Of a DNA stretch of 64,000 nucleotides, positions 52,421-61,224 are shown piece by piece. This stretch comes from DATFFO01 sp963744905 (lineage in GTDB: Bacteria; Actinomycetota; Acidimicrobiia; Spongiisociales; ZC4RG35): the NCBI GenBank assembly GCA_963744905.1, contig CAVUUV010000007.1, positions 1 to 64,000 of the forward strand, written 5' to 3'. Every line of letters starts with the position of its first letter. Position 1 is the first letter of the stretch. Made by a program: the position numbers and the translations under genes. The notes under the pieces are model-generated. The model did not search any database. It was not told the origin of the DNA and saw only the letters and a list, made by a program, of their open reading frames with translations.

Positions 52421-52553
52421 TGAGCTTCCTCCTACTCGTTACTACGGCCCGGGGGCCAGTCGCACACTAACCAGTTGCTCGGCAGCGGGTCGGTCGGAGC
52501 GCAAATTGATTCCATCCTCACCCGGGGACCGAGGACGGCTAGCTTGGCGTTCG

Positions 52554-53735
52554 ATGCTGGATCGCTCCCATTTCGAGGCACTCGATGAGGCGGACCCGCT
52601 CACATTCCTGGCGGCTCGGTTCAGCCTCCCCGAGGGCTTGGTCTACCTGGACGGGAATTCCCTCGGCCCGTTGCCCGCCCACGTTCCCGACGTGCTGGAG
52701 GACCTGGTGCTACGCCAATGGGGCCGGGACCTGATCACTTCGTGGGATGGGAACGGGTGGTGGGGGCTGGCGGAACGAGTCGGAGACAAGATCGCACCGT
52801 TGATCGGGGCGGATCCTGGCTCGGTGATCGCCGGCGACACGACCACGGTGGCGGTGTACAAGGCGGTGCATGCCGCCGCTGACATGCGACTGCATCGATC
52901 GACGATCCTCACCGACTCGGGCAACTTCCCCACTGACATCTACACGATGGGCGCCATCGCATCTCAGACAGACCGGCGGCTGGTGGTGGTGGAGCCCGAC
53001 CAGGTCCTGTCGGAACTCGATGAGACTGTGGGGGTGGTTTGTCTGACCCACGTCGATTACCGGAGCGGGCGCCGTCACGACATGGCTGGGGTGACCGAGG
53101 CCGCACACGAAGTTGGGGCCGTCGTCGTGTGGGACCTGTCCCATTCGGTGGGGGCCATGGATCTGGAGCTGGGAGACGCCGACATGGCCGTCGGTTGTGG
53201 GTACAAATATCTCAACGGAGGTCCGGGCGCTCCCGCCTTCGCCTATGTCCGTCCCGACCTATGGGACCACTTCGTCAATCCTTTGGCCGGGTGGTGGGGC
53301 CATGCCGACCCCTTTGCAATGCGTGCCGACTTCGAGCCCGCCCCGGGGCGGCGAAGGGCGCTGGTCGGCACCCAGCCGATTCTCTCTATGGCTGCCCTCG
53401 ATTCCGCCCTGGATTCCTTCGCCGGCGTGGACACTGCCCTGTTGCGGGCCAAGTCGGAGCTGTTGACCACCAACTTCATCGATCTGGTCGACGAGATGCT
53501 TCCCGAGTTCGAGGTGGTGACGCCCCGGGCGGTATCGGCGCGGGGAAGCCAGGTCAGCCTGGCCCACGACCGGGCCCCCGCCATCATGTCGGCCCTGATC
53601 GACCGAGGCGTCATCGGCGATGTGCGGCCGCCGAATCTCTTGCGATTCGGATTCGGCCCGGCTTTCCAGCACCACGTCGACGTCTGGGATGCGGTCCACG
53701 ACCTGCGCCGGGTCATGGACGAAGACGTTATGTGA
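52554..53735 (+). CDS. kynU: Kynureninase
   Basis: The 393-residue fold-type-I PLP enzyme has LVYLDGNSLGPLPAHVPDVL, a region WDGNGWWGLAERVGDKI, AGDTTTVAVYKAVHAA, LTDSGNFPTDIYTM, HVDYRSGRRHDMAGVTEAAH, and the PLP lysine in AVGCGYKYLNGGPGAPAF. The late segment WWGHADPFAMRADFEPAPG is also family-typical. It cleaves kynurenine to anthranilate and alanine in tryptophan breakdown. No other kynurenine-pathway gene is in the window. ATG 52554 is the first codon of conserved sequence. Confidence 0.95.
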   Translation: MLDRSHFEALDEADPLTFLAARFSLPEGLVYLDGNSLGPLPAHVPDVLEDLVLRQWGRDLITSWDGNGWWGLAERVGDKIAPLIGADPGSVIAGDTTTVAVYKAVHAAADMRLHRSTILTDSGNFPTDIYTMGAIASQTDRRLVVVEPDQVLSELDETVGVVCLTHVDYRSGRRHDMAGVTEAAHEVGAVVVWDLSHSVGAMDLELGDADMAVGCGYKYLNGGPGAPAFAYVRPDLWDHFVNPLAGWWGHADPFAMRADFEPAPGRRRALVGTQPILSMAALDSALDSFAGVDTALLRAKSELLTTNFIDLVDEMLPEFEVVTPRAVSARGSQVSLAHDRAPAIMSALIDRGVIGDVRPPNLLRFGFGPAFQHHVDVWDAVHDLRRVMDEDVM

Positions 53736-53738
53736 GAC

Positions 53739-53850
53739 GCCCCCTACCGCCCGCCTTCGGCGGCAGGGATCTTCCCCCTGCAAGCAGGGGGACAAAGCTG
53801 CTTTCCGTTTGTCCCCCACGAAGTGGTAAGTCAGCTCCCCGCAAGCAAGG
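53739..53850. repeat. GC-rich dispersed palindromic repeat, copy E (short)
   Basis: It has CCCCCTACCGCC, a CCGCCTTCGGCGG stem, CTTCCCCCTGC with a GCAGGGGG arm and GGGGGACAAAGC, then GTTTGTCCCCCACG. It is shorter and more diverged than copies B and C. It begins four bases after the kynU stop. Confidence 0.7.
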
Positions 53851-53859
53851 GAACGAGGC

Positions 53860-54129
53860 TCAGAAGGGCTGGGGGCCGATTCCGGCCACCTCGGAAAAGG
53901 CCACACCGTCCTCCTGGGAGAGAGGATCGAGGGCGGCGTCGCCGATTCGTCCCTGGCCGAGATCGAGCTTGACATGAAGGGCCTTGCCCGCCACCCCGGT
54001 GTGGGCGATCACCCGCAAGAGACCGCCCCAGGAACGAGTCTCGGGTTTGGATTCGAGATCGACGCTGCCGACCGTCAGCAGTATTCCGTTGGAATCGAGG
54101 ATACGAGCCGCGCCCGAGTAGCTGTCCAT
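53860..54129 (-). CDS. Small protein, unknown (tentative)
   Basis: ATG 54129 opens an 89-residue frame with protein-like composition: YSGAARILDSNGILLTVGSV, WGGLLRVIAHTGVAGKALHV, then KLDLGQGRIGDAALDPL and EDGVAFSEVAGIG. Repeated short strands suggest a small beta-barrel. It is divergent from the SLH-CapA gene, with 51 bases between starts, and its stop is next to repeat copy E. It could alternatively be chance open frame. Confidence 0.5.
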   Translation of the reverse strand: MDSYSGAARILDSNGILLTVGSVDLESKPETRSWGGLLRVIAHTGVAGKALHVKLDLGQGRIGDAALDPLSQEDGVAFSEVAGIGPQPF

Positions 54130-54180
54130 TTGGCCGCCATTATGCCCGCTCGACGGATTCCTCCGTGCCACACTTTCCCC

Positions 54181-55827
54181 ATGGGCCCGATAGCCACGGT
54201 CTTGACGTTGATTGTCACCGTGGCCACCGGTGGGGCCTTGGGGGTCGACCTGGCTGCTCCAGATACCAATGCGGTGCTCTCGGCAGTCGGCCAGGCTGTC
54301 GCCCCAGCCACCTCTTCGTCGCCGGGCGGCACCTTCTTCGATGACGACGGGGATGTCCACGAAGGCGCCATCGAGGCGATCGTTGCGGCTGGCATAACCC
54401 GCGGCTGTGGTGAGCCGGACCTCTACTGTCCGACGGATCCCGTCACCCGGGGGCAGATGGCGGCGTTCCTGGCCCGCGCCCTCAACTTGCCCGCGGCCAA
54501 GGGCGACACCTTTTCCGACGACGACGGCTCGATGTTCGAAGCCGACATCCAGGCCCTCGCCGCCGCCGGGATCACCCGGGGCTGTGGCCCGCGCCTCTTC
54601 TGCCCCGATCGGGTAGTGACCCGCCAGGAGATGGCCGCCTTCCTCACCCGGGCTCTCCACCTGGAGCCCGGCGAATCGGATCGCTTCGTCGACGACGCCG
54701 GTTCTCCCTTCGCTGCCGATATCTCGGCCCTGGCCCGGGCGGGGATCACCAAAGGCTGCAATCCACCCGCCAACGACCTCTTCTGTCCCACCCGTCCGGT
54801 GCTGCGGGACCAGATGGCATCGTTCCTCTCCCGTGCCCTGGACCTGACTCCAGTCATACCCCCGCCCCGACCCAGCGTGACGATGGCCTTCACGGGCGAC
54901 GTCCTGATCCACAGCCAGTTGTGGCGTAAGGCAGCCACCTATGGCTCTCCGTTCGACTTCGGGCCCATGTTCGCCCCGGTGTCCAAAATCATCGGCTCGG
55001 TCGACCTCGCCATTTGTCACCTGGAGACCCCTCTCTCCGCCACCGACGAGGACCTGTCGAGCTACCCGAGGTTCAACACCCCCCACGAGGTGGCCGACGG
55101 CCTGGCCGGGGCCGGCTATGACGGCTGTTCGACAGCTTCGAACCACTCCTGGGATCAGGGTCTGAGCGGGATAGAGGCGACGGTGAAGGGATTGCACGAT
55201 GCGGGACTGGCGCAGTCGGGGATGGCGACCAGCCAGTCCGCTGCAGATCACGCCACCCTCTATCAGGTGGGAGACGTGACCCTTGCCCACATCGCCGCCA
55301 CCTGGTGGTTGAACGGGCTGCGCTTGCCCGAGGACAAGCCGTGGCTGGTGCAGATGCTGGACCTGGACCAGATCCTGGCGAAGGCCCACCAGGCCAGGGA
55401 GGAGGGAGCCGACGTGGTGGTGGTGAGCATGCACTGTTGCGTGCAGTACCAGGCCGCACCCACCGCCTACCAGAAGGAGGTGGCCCGGGCCCTGATCGCC
55501 TCACCCGACGTGGACCTGGTGGTGGGCCATCACGCCCACGTCGTCTCCCCGGTCGAGGAGGTGAACGGTGAGTACATCTTCTATGGGCTGGGCAACTTCC
55601 TCTCCGGGCAGCGCTTCCTGCCCGAGACCCAGGACGGGGTGATCCTGACGGTCGAGTTCGCTCCTCGCAACGGCAGGTGGGTGGGGCGCAACGTGCGCGC
55701 CTATCCCACCTGGGTGGAAGCGGGGACCTATCGCATCCTCACGGCGGCCGGCAACAACGAGGCCTCATGGCGTCGAACCGCCCGGACCCTGGAGTCCTAC
55801 GGCGCGGACCTGGAAGTGGTGGGATGA
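54181..55827 (+). CDS. Surface protein with three SLH domains and CapA-like domain
   Basis: The 548-residue protein has a signal peptide (IATVLTLIVTVATGGALGVD). Three SLH-like repeats follow (about 50-230), each with FxDDxG, an AI/ADI helix, GITRGC or GITKGC and VTRGQMAAFLARAL-like helices. Residues 240-548 are a CapA-type metallophosphatase: MAFTGDVLIHSQLWRKAATY, DLAICHLETPLSATDEDL, STASNHSWDQGL, VVVVSMHCCVQYQAAPT, LVVGHHAHVVSPVEEVNG and YIFYGLGNFLSGQ. The SLH part should hold it on the cell wall. ATG 54181 is the start that fits the signal; the longer open frame upstream is not conserved-looking. Confidence 0.92.
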   Translation: MGPIATVLTLIVTVATGGALGVDLAAPDTNAVLSAVGQAVAPATSSSPGGTFFDDDGDVHEGAIEAIVAAGITRGCGEPDLYCPTDPVTRGQMAAFLARALNLPAAKGDTFSDDDGSMFEADIQALAAAGITRGCGPRLFCPDRVVTRQEMAAFLTRALHLEPGESDRFVDDAGSPFAADISALARAGITKGCNPPANDLFCPTRPVLRDQMASFLSRALDLTPVIPPPRPSVTMAFTGDVLIHSQLWRKAATYGSPFDFGPMFAPVSKIIGSVDLAICHLETPLSATDEDLSSYPRFNTPHEVADGLAGAGYDGCSTASNHSWDQGLSGIEATVKGLHDAGLAQSGMATSQSAADHATLYQVGDVTLAHIAATWWLNGLRLPEDKPWLVQMLDLDQILAKAHQAREEGADVVVVSMHCCVQYQAAPTAYQKEVARALIASPDVDLVVGHHAHVVSPVEEVNGEYIFYGLGNFLSGQRFLPETQDGVILTVEFAPRNGRWVGRNVRAYPTWVEAGTYRILTAAGNNEASWRRTARTLESYGADLEVVG

Positions 55828-55991
55828 GCGATACCCCTTAGTGCGGGCGCTCGATCAGCTGAGCCAACCCGCTGATCCGGGGTTCCCGGCCGTCACAATG
55901 ACCGTCGACCAGCGCGGATCTCTCGTGGGAGAGTGTCCGGGCCAACTTGACCATTACTACCCAGTTTCGTCCCAACCGTCTGTCGGGGCGT

Positions 55992-56036
55992 GTATGCTTT
56001 CGTGCATACGGGCGGACTCGGGGTCCGCCCTTGTTT
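55992..56036 (+). promoter_or_regulatory. Double hairpin in the leader of the 56062 gene
   Basis: A GTATGC / GCATAC hairpin is followed at once by a strong GGGCGGAC / GTCCGCCC hairpin with loop TCGGG and then TTGTTT, resembling an attenuator terminator. The gene start at 56062 is 26 bases downstream. Confidence 0.55.
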
Positions 56037-56061
56037 ATGGGCAAAGGTCTGGGAGGCCACA

Positions 56062-57305
56062 ATGCAAAAGCGATCTCGTCCGGTTTATCTCGCCCTAGCG
56101 GTAATGGCGGTGGTGGCGATGCTGGTCGGGATGATTCCCGCTCTGGGCAGCCACCTTCCCAATGACGCCGGCACCGTTCATCTCCATCTCGGCTCGGACG
56201 GATCGCGGTATTTCCTGTACACGCCGACAACAGGTTCGGCGACACAGCAGGACATAGGGTCCCCCATTCGCTGTCAACTGAGCATCGCCGGCTCGGTTGC
56301 CACTGTCACGGGGAACAGGAATGGCCCCGGTCTGTCAGACGACGGAATCGGGATCAAGTCGGGTGGAGCCCAGGGGACGCCGTGCGGGCAGGTCGACAGC
56401 ACGGAGAACCTGACGGTTGCCCTCGCGGCCGGTATCCCTCTGGCCGAGCAGGTTGATCTGGACCTGGAACTGAAGGGGGATGCCAAGGTAAACATCACGG
56501 TCTACGCAGGCACCTCCGTCATGGGCACCTTCCAGGTGAGATCCGGCGCCTCAATCGTCAACGGGGAGGGCGTGGACGGAAACACCGGCGACCCGTATAC
56601 CGCCACCGCCACGACGGATGATCCGGGTACGCTCGTCAACGAGTCCATCGCCAACTGCAAGAACGCCTCGGACTCAGGACCGGACGCCGGCTCCCGGGAC
56701 AACTGCCGGCTGACCATCGATTCCGCCCTTCCCTTCAACCGGGTCAAATTCGAGCCCGTGGTCGGCGCCATGTCCCTCGAGGGCAGTGGCGACTTCGGCA
56801 ACGACGTGGCCAAAGACACGATCTTCTACCTGACCAGCTTCGAGGGCGTGCTGGGTTGCACGTCGGGAGCCAACACGGTCACTGACACGGACGGAAGCGC
56901 CGTCGGCAAGCATCGTCCGCTATCAGAACACGGATGGATCCTCTTGCGTCCTGAAGCCGTACAGTCTCGAGGCCAACGAAGCAGAACACAGCGTGACGTT
57001 CGAGGTCTCCGACCCCGGTTCACAGCCGGCGATCTACGAGGCGTGGATCACCCTCTCAGAGGATGTCACCACCACGATCCTCAACGGAACGCTCCTGTAC
57101 GACTCGGCGGCGCCTTACGACCAACTTCAAGGACATGCCGGCCTGCGTCGAGGACTATCAGGATCTCTCCGATGATCCTGCCGGCTCGCTCAATGACGAG
57201 GCCATACCCTCGGGCGACGACGGATGCGTGGTGGACGCCGTCCAGGACTGGCAGGGAAACACGACCTGGCACGTCATCTTCGAAGGCGACTGGCGATTCA
57301 AGTGA
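56062..57305 (+). pseudogene. Secreted protein of unknown family, two frameshifts
   Basis: ATG 56062 has GGGAGG upstream and a signal peptide (VYLALAVMAVVAMLVGMIPA). The exterior domain is beta-rich (SRYFLYTPTTGSATQQDIG, VDLDLELKGDAKVNITVYAG). Near 56905 it must shift frame to continue SIVRYQNTDGSSCVLKPYSL and TFEVSDPGSQPAIYEAWITL. Near 57120 it must shift again to TNFKDMPACVEDYQDLSDDP and finish at 57303-57305 with WHVIFEGDWRFK. Joined, it is about 414 residues, with Cys spread through the exterior. No family is recognised; glycan- or surface-binding roles are possible. Confidence 0.75.
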
Positions 57306-57312
57306 GATCGCG

Positions 57313-60300
57313 TCAGCTCTGAGGAACCGGTACCGCCTGCTCGATCCCCAACCGGTCGAGCAGGCGGATCGCTTCGTCCGCCTCCGCCGGATCGGGCGCC
57401 TCTCCCAGCCTCCTGGCCATCTCCAGACGGTCGGTCCTGATCAGGGCTTCGTCGTAGACCAGGCCCAGCTCGAGGGCCATTGCCAGGGCGGATTCCAACT
57501 CGGAACGGGCCTCGTCCACGAGACCTAGATTCAGCATGGCCGCGGCGGCGATACGGGCCCGCTTCGGTTCGAAGAACTCCGCCTCCTCGTCGGCCCGGTC
57601 GCGGGCGGCTGTGATCTCCTCGAGCGCTCCCAGCGAATCGCCCTGAACCACGTGACATTCCGCCAGGTGCAGCGCTGCTTCATAGGCGATCTGGGTCTGA
57701 CCCAGGTTCAGCGCCTCCTTTCGGACTCTGCCAAATCGCTCAGCGGCCTCTTCGATCTCGCCCCTTTTCGCAACCAGACGAGCCATCTGTAGCTCTGCAT
57801 TCACTGCATCGTCCTGGTTCCCGGCCGCACGCAGCATGCGTACGGAGTCGATCAGGATCGGTTCGGCCTCGTCGAGTCTTCGCTGGCTGACCAGCAACTC
57901 ACCCAGGTTCGAACCGACCATGGCCGCCTGGACGTCGTTGCCCGCCCGCAGATAGGTAGCGCGGGCCTGGGACGCCCGGGCCGCAGCTTCCTTCCAATCG
58001 CCCATGTAGAAGCAGAATCCGCCCATGTTGTTGATCACGTCGGCCGCCTTGTCCAACAGTCCCAGCGACTCGTAGATCTCCACGGCCTCGGGCGAGCGGT
58101 TGGCCTGGTCGGGGCGACCCATGACGAAGTGGGCCCAGTCCATGATGGCGTATGCCCGGGCCAGGGCCGCCTTCTCGCCGGCCTCCCGCGCCTCCATGGC
58201 TGCCCGCTCCGCTATCTCCAGCGACTCCCTGGGTCGCTGCTGTGCCATGCGGACGGTGGCCCGGAACACCCTCAACTGGGCCCGGAGCCGGGCCGCCCCG
58301 GGAGACGGGTTGTCGCCCAGGAGGCGCAGCCCGTTTGAAGCATCACGGAGAGCTTGCGCATACGCCGCCTTCCTCGTTCGGGCGTGAGCCCGCTTGAGGA
58401 GCAGATGGGCTCGGTCGGGCCCGTTCTGGTCGATCCACGATCCTGCCCGCCTATACGCGTTGAGGGCCTCGTCGTAGCGGCCGGCCTGCTCGAGGACGTC
58501 ACCGAGTAGCTGGGCTACCTCGGCCCGTTGATGGGATTGCTGGTCCAGATGGCGGCCGGCCGCCAGGGCGCGCTGGTAGAAAGTGGCTGCGGCCAGATTG
58601 GCGAATACCTCCTTGGCCGAGTTTCCAGACAGAAGGGAATAGCGCCACGCATCGCTCCATCTCCGGGCCTCGAAGTAGTGCAGGGAGAGAAGCTCGGCCT
58701 CTGTTTCGGGGTGGGGCTCGGCCTCTAGTCGGATGGAATCTCCGACTCTGGCGTGGAGATCGCGGCGGATCTTGAACGGAAGCCCCTCGTAGGCGATGTC
58801 TCGTATCAGAGAGTTGCGGAACTGTGTCCAACCTGACGGATTCGAGGACACGAACTCGCTCAATCGTTCGAGCGCTCGCGCCCGCCACTCGGGGCGGCGC
58901 TCATCATCGGTCAGAACCGCCATGGTGTGATCGATCTGGAACCCGGCGCCGAGCACCGCCAGACGTCTCAGTAGGTGGCGATCCTGGGGGGCGAGCTGGT
59001 CGATGCGCGCACCGATCAGCCCTTCGACGGACTGGGGTAGCGCCTCGACGTCGCTGCCCCCTCGCAGGGCTTCCAGTAGCTCGAAGAGGAAGAAGGGTCG
59101 GCCTTCGGCCCGCTCCACCAAAGTCTCGACTTCCCCCGGTCGGAGCGGAGAGGCTTCGGTCGCGCCGAGAATCAATCGTGTGGCCTCTTCGTCCGACAGG
59201 GCTGCCAATTCGATTCGCCGCACGGTGGGGGTGTCCGGCGCCGTGAACCCCTCTGTGCCGGGCCGGCGGGTGGTCAGGATCATCCAGGGCTCCCCGTCCA
59301 TCATCGACGTCAGCCCGGCGAGAAGGTCGCTGGAGGCCTCATCCATCCAGTGGACATTCTCCACCACCATCAGGGTGGGGCTGTCGACCGTGGCACGCAG
59401 AAGCTCGGCAGTCGCCCCCAGAATGCGGTTGGGGCGGAACTGGCTCTCCAGGGCGAGGACCTCTGGCGACTCGTCGATATCCAGGTCCAGGGGTGCGCCG
59501 ATGAGCGCCAGCCATGGTTCCAGCTCGGGGCATTCTGCCCTGACGAGATCCCTCAGGCGCCGGACGTTTTCGGCCGGATCGGGGCTGTCCAGGCCCCACA
59601 GGCCGGAGAGTAGGGATCGGAACGGGAAGTAGGGCGTAGCGCGCTGGTACAGGCGGCATTCGGTCCTGACGAGCCGGCCGGGCCGGGCGCGTTGGATGAA
59701 TTCCGCCAGCAACCTACTCTTGCCCATGCCCACCTCGGCGGTGACTTCTGCGGCTCTGGCCGTCCCCCCCTCCACCTCTGTCCACAGGCCGATGAGCGCC
59801 TCCATCTCATCGTCGCGGCCGATTAGGTCGAGATCGGCGTACTGGACTGTCTCGCGGCTTCCCTCCGGGTACCCAACCGAGAACGCCTGGATGGGCAGTT
59901 TCTTGCCTTTGACTTGAAACGGTGGAGGTGCTTCCAACTGGAAGGTGGTCCGGGAGCCGTCCAGCACCTCACGTGTGGTGTAGATCTCCCCGGGCGGCGC
60001 CTGGGCCATGAGCCGGGCGGCGAGGTTCACGACGTCGCCCATCACCGTGTACGTACGACGGTACGCAGGTCCCACCACTCCCGAGAAGATCGGGCCCCAA
60101 TTGACCCCTACCTGGAGCGGGAGCTCCGGGGGCGCTGAATCGACAATGTCCCTCAGCGTGAGGAGCATTCGCTCATGGTCGTTTCCGCTGCGTTCGGGCA
60201 CCCCGGCCGCGAGGATGAATTTGCCGCCGTCGGGTGCCACGTCTGTAGCCAGGAATGTCACACCGTGACGGTCGGCGCTTTCCTGCACCGATCCCGTCAA

Positions 60301-61116
60301 TGTCTGAAGGACCGCCCCCGTCGTCTCGGCGTCGTTGGCGGCCAGAAGGCGGTCAAAGCCCATGTAGTGGACGAAGGCAACCGCCGCCGGCCGATGTTCT
60401 GGTTCGATGTCCGATTCGGACAGGATCCCCCGCAACCCTTTGGGGACGAACTGGGCCAGATCGATCGGAGGGCTGGAGGCGGGCCGGAACTCGAGGTGCT
60501 CCACAGCAGGTCGGGAGCGCAGAAGCGTGCCCGGTCCGGTCTCCGGTCCCAGGGAAGACGATGGAAGTGCCGTCGCGGTTGCAGGGCTGAGGAGGATCTC
60601 ACCGGCCGATGCGGCGCCCTCCATATCGACCACGCCGCTCGCTCCGGGCCCGGCCACGACCAGCTCGCGATGGGATCTGCCCACCAGGAAGAAGTCGAAA
60701 ACGCCGGAATGAACCCCGACCGACATCCGAAGCGAAACCCTTCCCGCCGTGGTCTGGAAGGTGCCCACCTCCTTAAGCTTCTCTCGCATGGCGTAGGCGG
60801 CCGCGGCGGCCCTGGAGGCATGGCCGTCTTTGTTGAACAGCAGCAACAGGGCGTCGCCGCCGAACTTGAGGAGATTTGCCCCGAAGGTGTACGCCTCCGG
60901 CAGGAGCTGGCCGAATGTCGCGTCGATGACGCCGGTGACTTCCTCTGCTCCGACCTTGCCGTGGCGAGCCAGCCGCTCCGACATCTTGGTGAATCCGGAG
61001 ACGTCGACGAACACCATCGATCCCTCGACCGCCTGGTGAAGGCGCCCCGGGGCATCCTCGTCCCAGTAGCGGATCAAGCGGGGCAGATAACGCTGATAGG
61101 GGCTTGGCCCGTTCAT
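57313..61116 (-). CDS. Soluble-adenylyl-cyclase-like protein: two cyclase domains, ATPase, TPR
   Basis: The 1267-residue protein has two class III cyclase domains in tandem. C1 (about 30-190) has MVFVDVSGFTKMSERLARHG with metal Asp38, and NLLKFGGDALLLLF with Lys84 and Asp88. C2 (about 245-385) has VMGDVVNLAARLM with Asn364 and Arg368, the transition-state pair of the complementary half. An AAA/STAND-like ATPase follows (about 430-700) with P-loop AEVGMGKS (first Gly replaced by Ala) and Walker B MVVENVHWMDEASSDL. The rest is helical TPR-like repeats. The layout matches mammalian soluble adenylyl cyclase and related bacterial proteins. It probably makes cAMP; the trigger is unknown. ATG 61116 is used. 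Confidence 0.92.
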   Translation of the reverse strand: MNGPSPYQRYLPRLIRYWDEDAPGRLHQAVEGSMVFVDVSGFTKMSERLARHGKVGAEEVTGVIDATFGQLLPEAYTFGANLLKFGGDALLLLFNKDGHASRAAAAAYAMREKLKEVGTFQTTAGRVSLRMSVGVHSGVFDFFLVGRSHRELVVAGPGASGVVDMEGAASAGEILLSPATATALPSSSLGPETGPGTLLRSRPAVEHLEFRPASSPPIDLAQFVPKGLRGILSESDIEPEHRPAAVAFVHYMGFDRLLAANDAETTGAVLQTLTGSVQESADRHGVTFLATDVAPDGGKFILAAGVPERSGNDHERMLLTLRDIVDSAPPELPLQVGVNWGPIFSGVVGPAYRRTYTVMGDVVNLAARLMAQAPPGEIYTTREVLDGSRTTFQLEAPPPFQVKGKKLPIQAFSVGYPEGSRETVQYADLDLIGRDDEMEALIGLWTEVEGGTARAAEVTAEVGMGKSRLLAEFIQRARPGRLVRTECRLYQRATPYFPFRSLLSGLWGLDSPDPAENVRRLRDLVRAECPELEPWLALIGAPLDLDIDESPEVLALESQFRPNRILGATAELLRATVDSPTLMVVENVHWMDEASSDLLAGLTSMMDGEPWMILTTRRPGTEGFTAPDTPTVRRIELAALSDEEATRLILGATEASPLRPGEVETLVERAEGRPFFLFELLEALRGGSDVEALPQSVEGLIGARIDQLAPQDRHLLRRLAVLGAGFQIDHTMAVLTDDERRPEWRARALERLSEFVSSNPSGWTQFRNSLIRDIAYEGLPFKIRRDLHARVGDSIRLEAEPHPETEAELLSLHYFEARRWSDAWRYSLLSGNSAKEVFANLAAATFYQRALAAGRHLDQQSHQRAEVAQLLGDVLEQAGRYDEALNAYRRAGSWIDQNGPDRAHLLLKRAHARTRKAAYAQALRDASNGLRLLGDNPSPGAARLRAQLRVFRATVRMAQQRPRESLEIAERAAMEAREAGEKAALARAYAIMDWAHFVMGRPDQANRSPEAVEIYESLGLLDKAADVINNMGGFCFYMGDWKEAAARASQARATYLRAGNDVQAAMVGSNLGELLVSQRRLDEAEPILIDSVRMLRAAGNQDDAVNAELQMARLVAKRGEIEEAAERFGRVRKEALNLGQTQIAYEAALHLAECHVVQGDSLGALEEITAARDRADEEAEFFEPKRARIAAAAMLNLGLVDEARSELESALAMALELGLVYDEALIRTDRLEMARRLGEAPDPAEADEAIRLLDRLGIEQAVPVPQS

Positions 61117-61224
61117 CCGATCCCGTCCCGCCTGTTCGATCTAGTCCTTGACCTGAGCCTACATTGACGATGTCTGGAGGGTCACCACGGCGATCCTGCC
61201 CTGCATCTGGGTGCCCGCCGGGGG

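Noticed and set aside
2510..57305. Programmed ribosomal frameshifting as the cause of the broken genes
   Set aside because: The sites share no slippery motif or downstream structure, and they occur in unrelated genes and in both shift directions.
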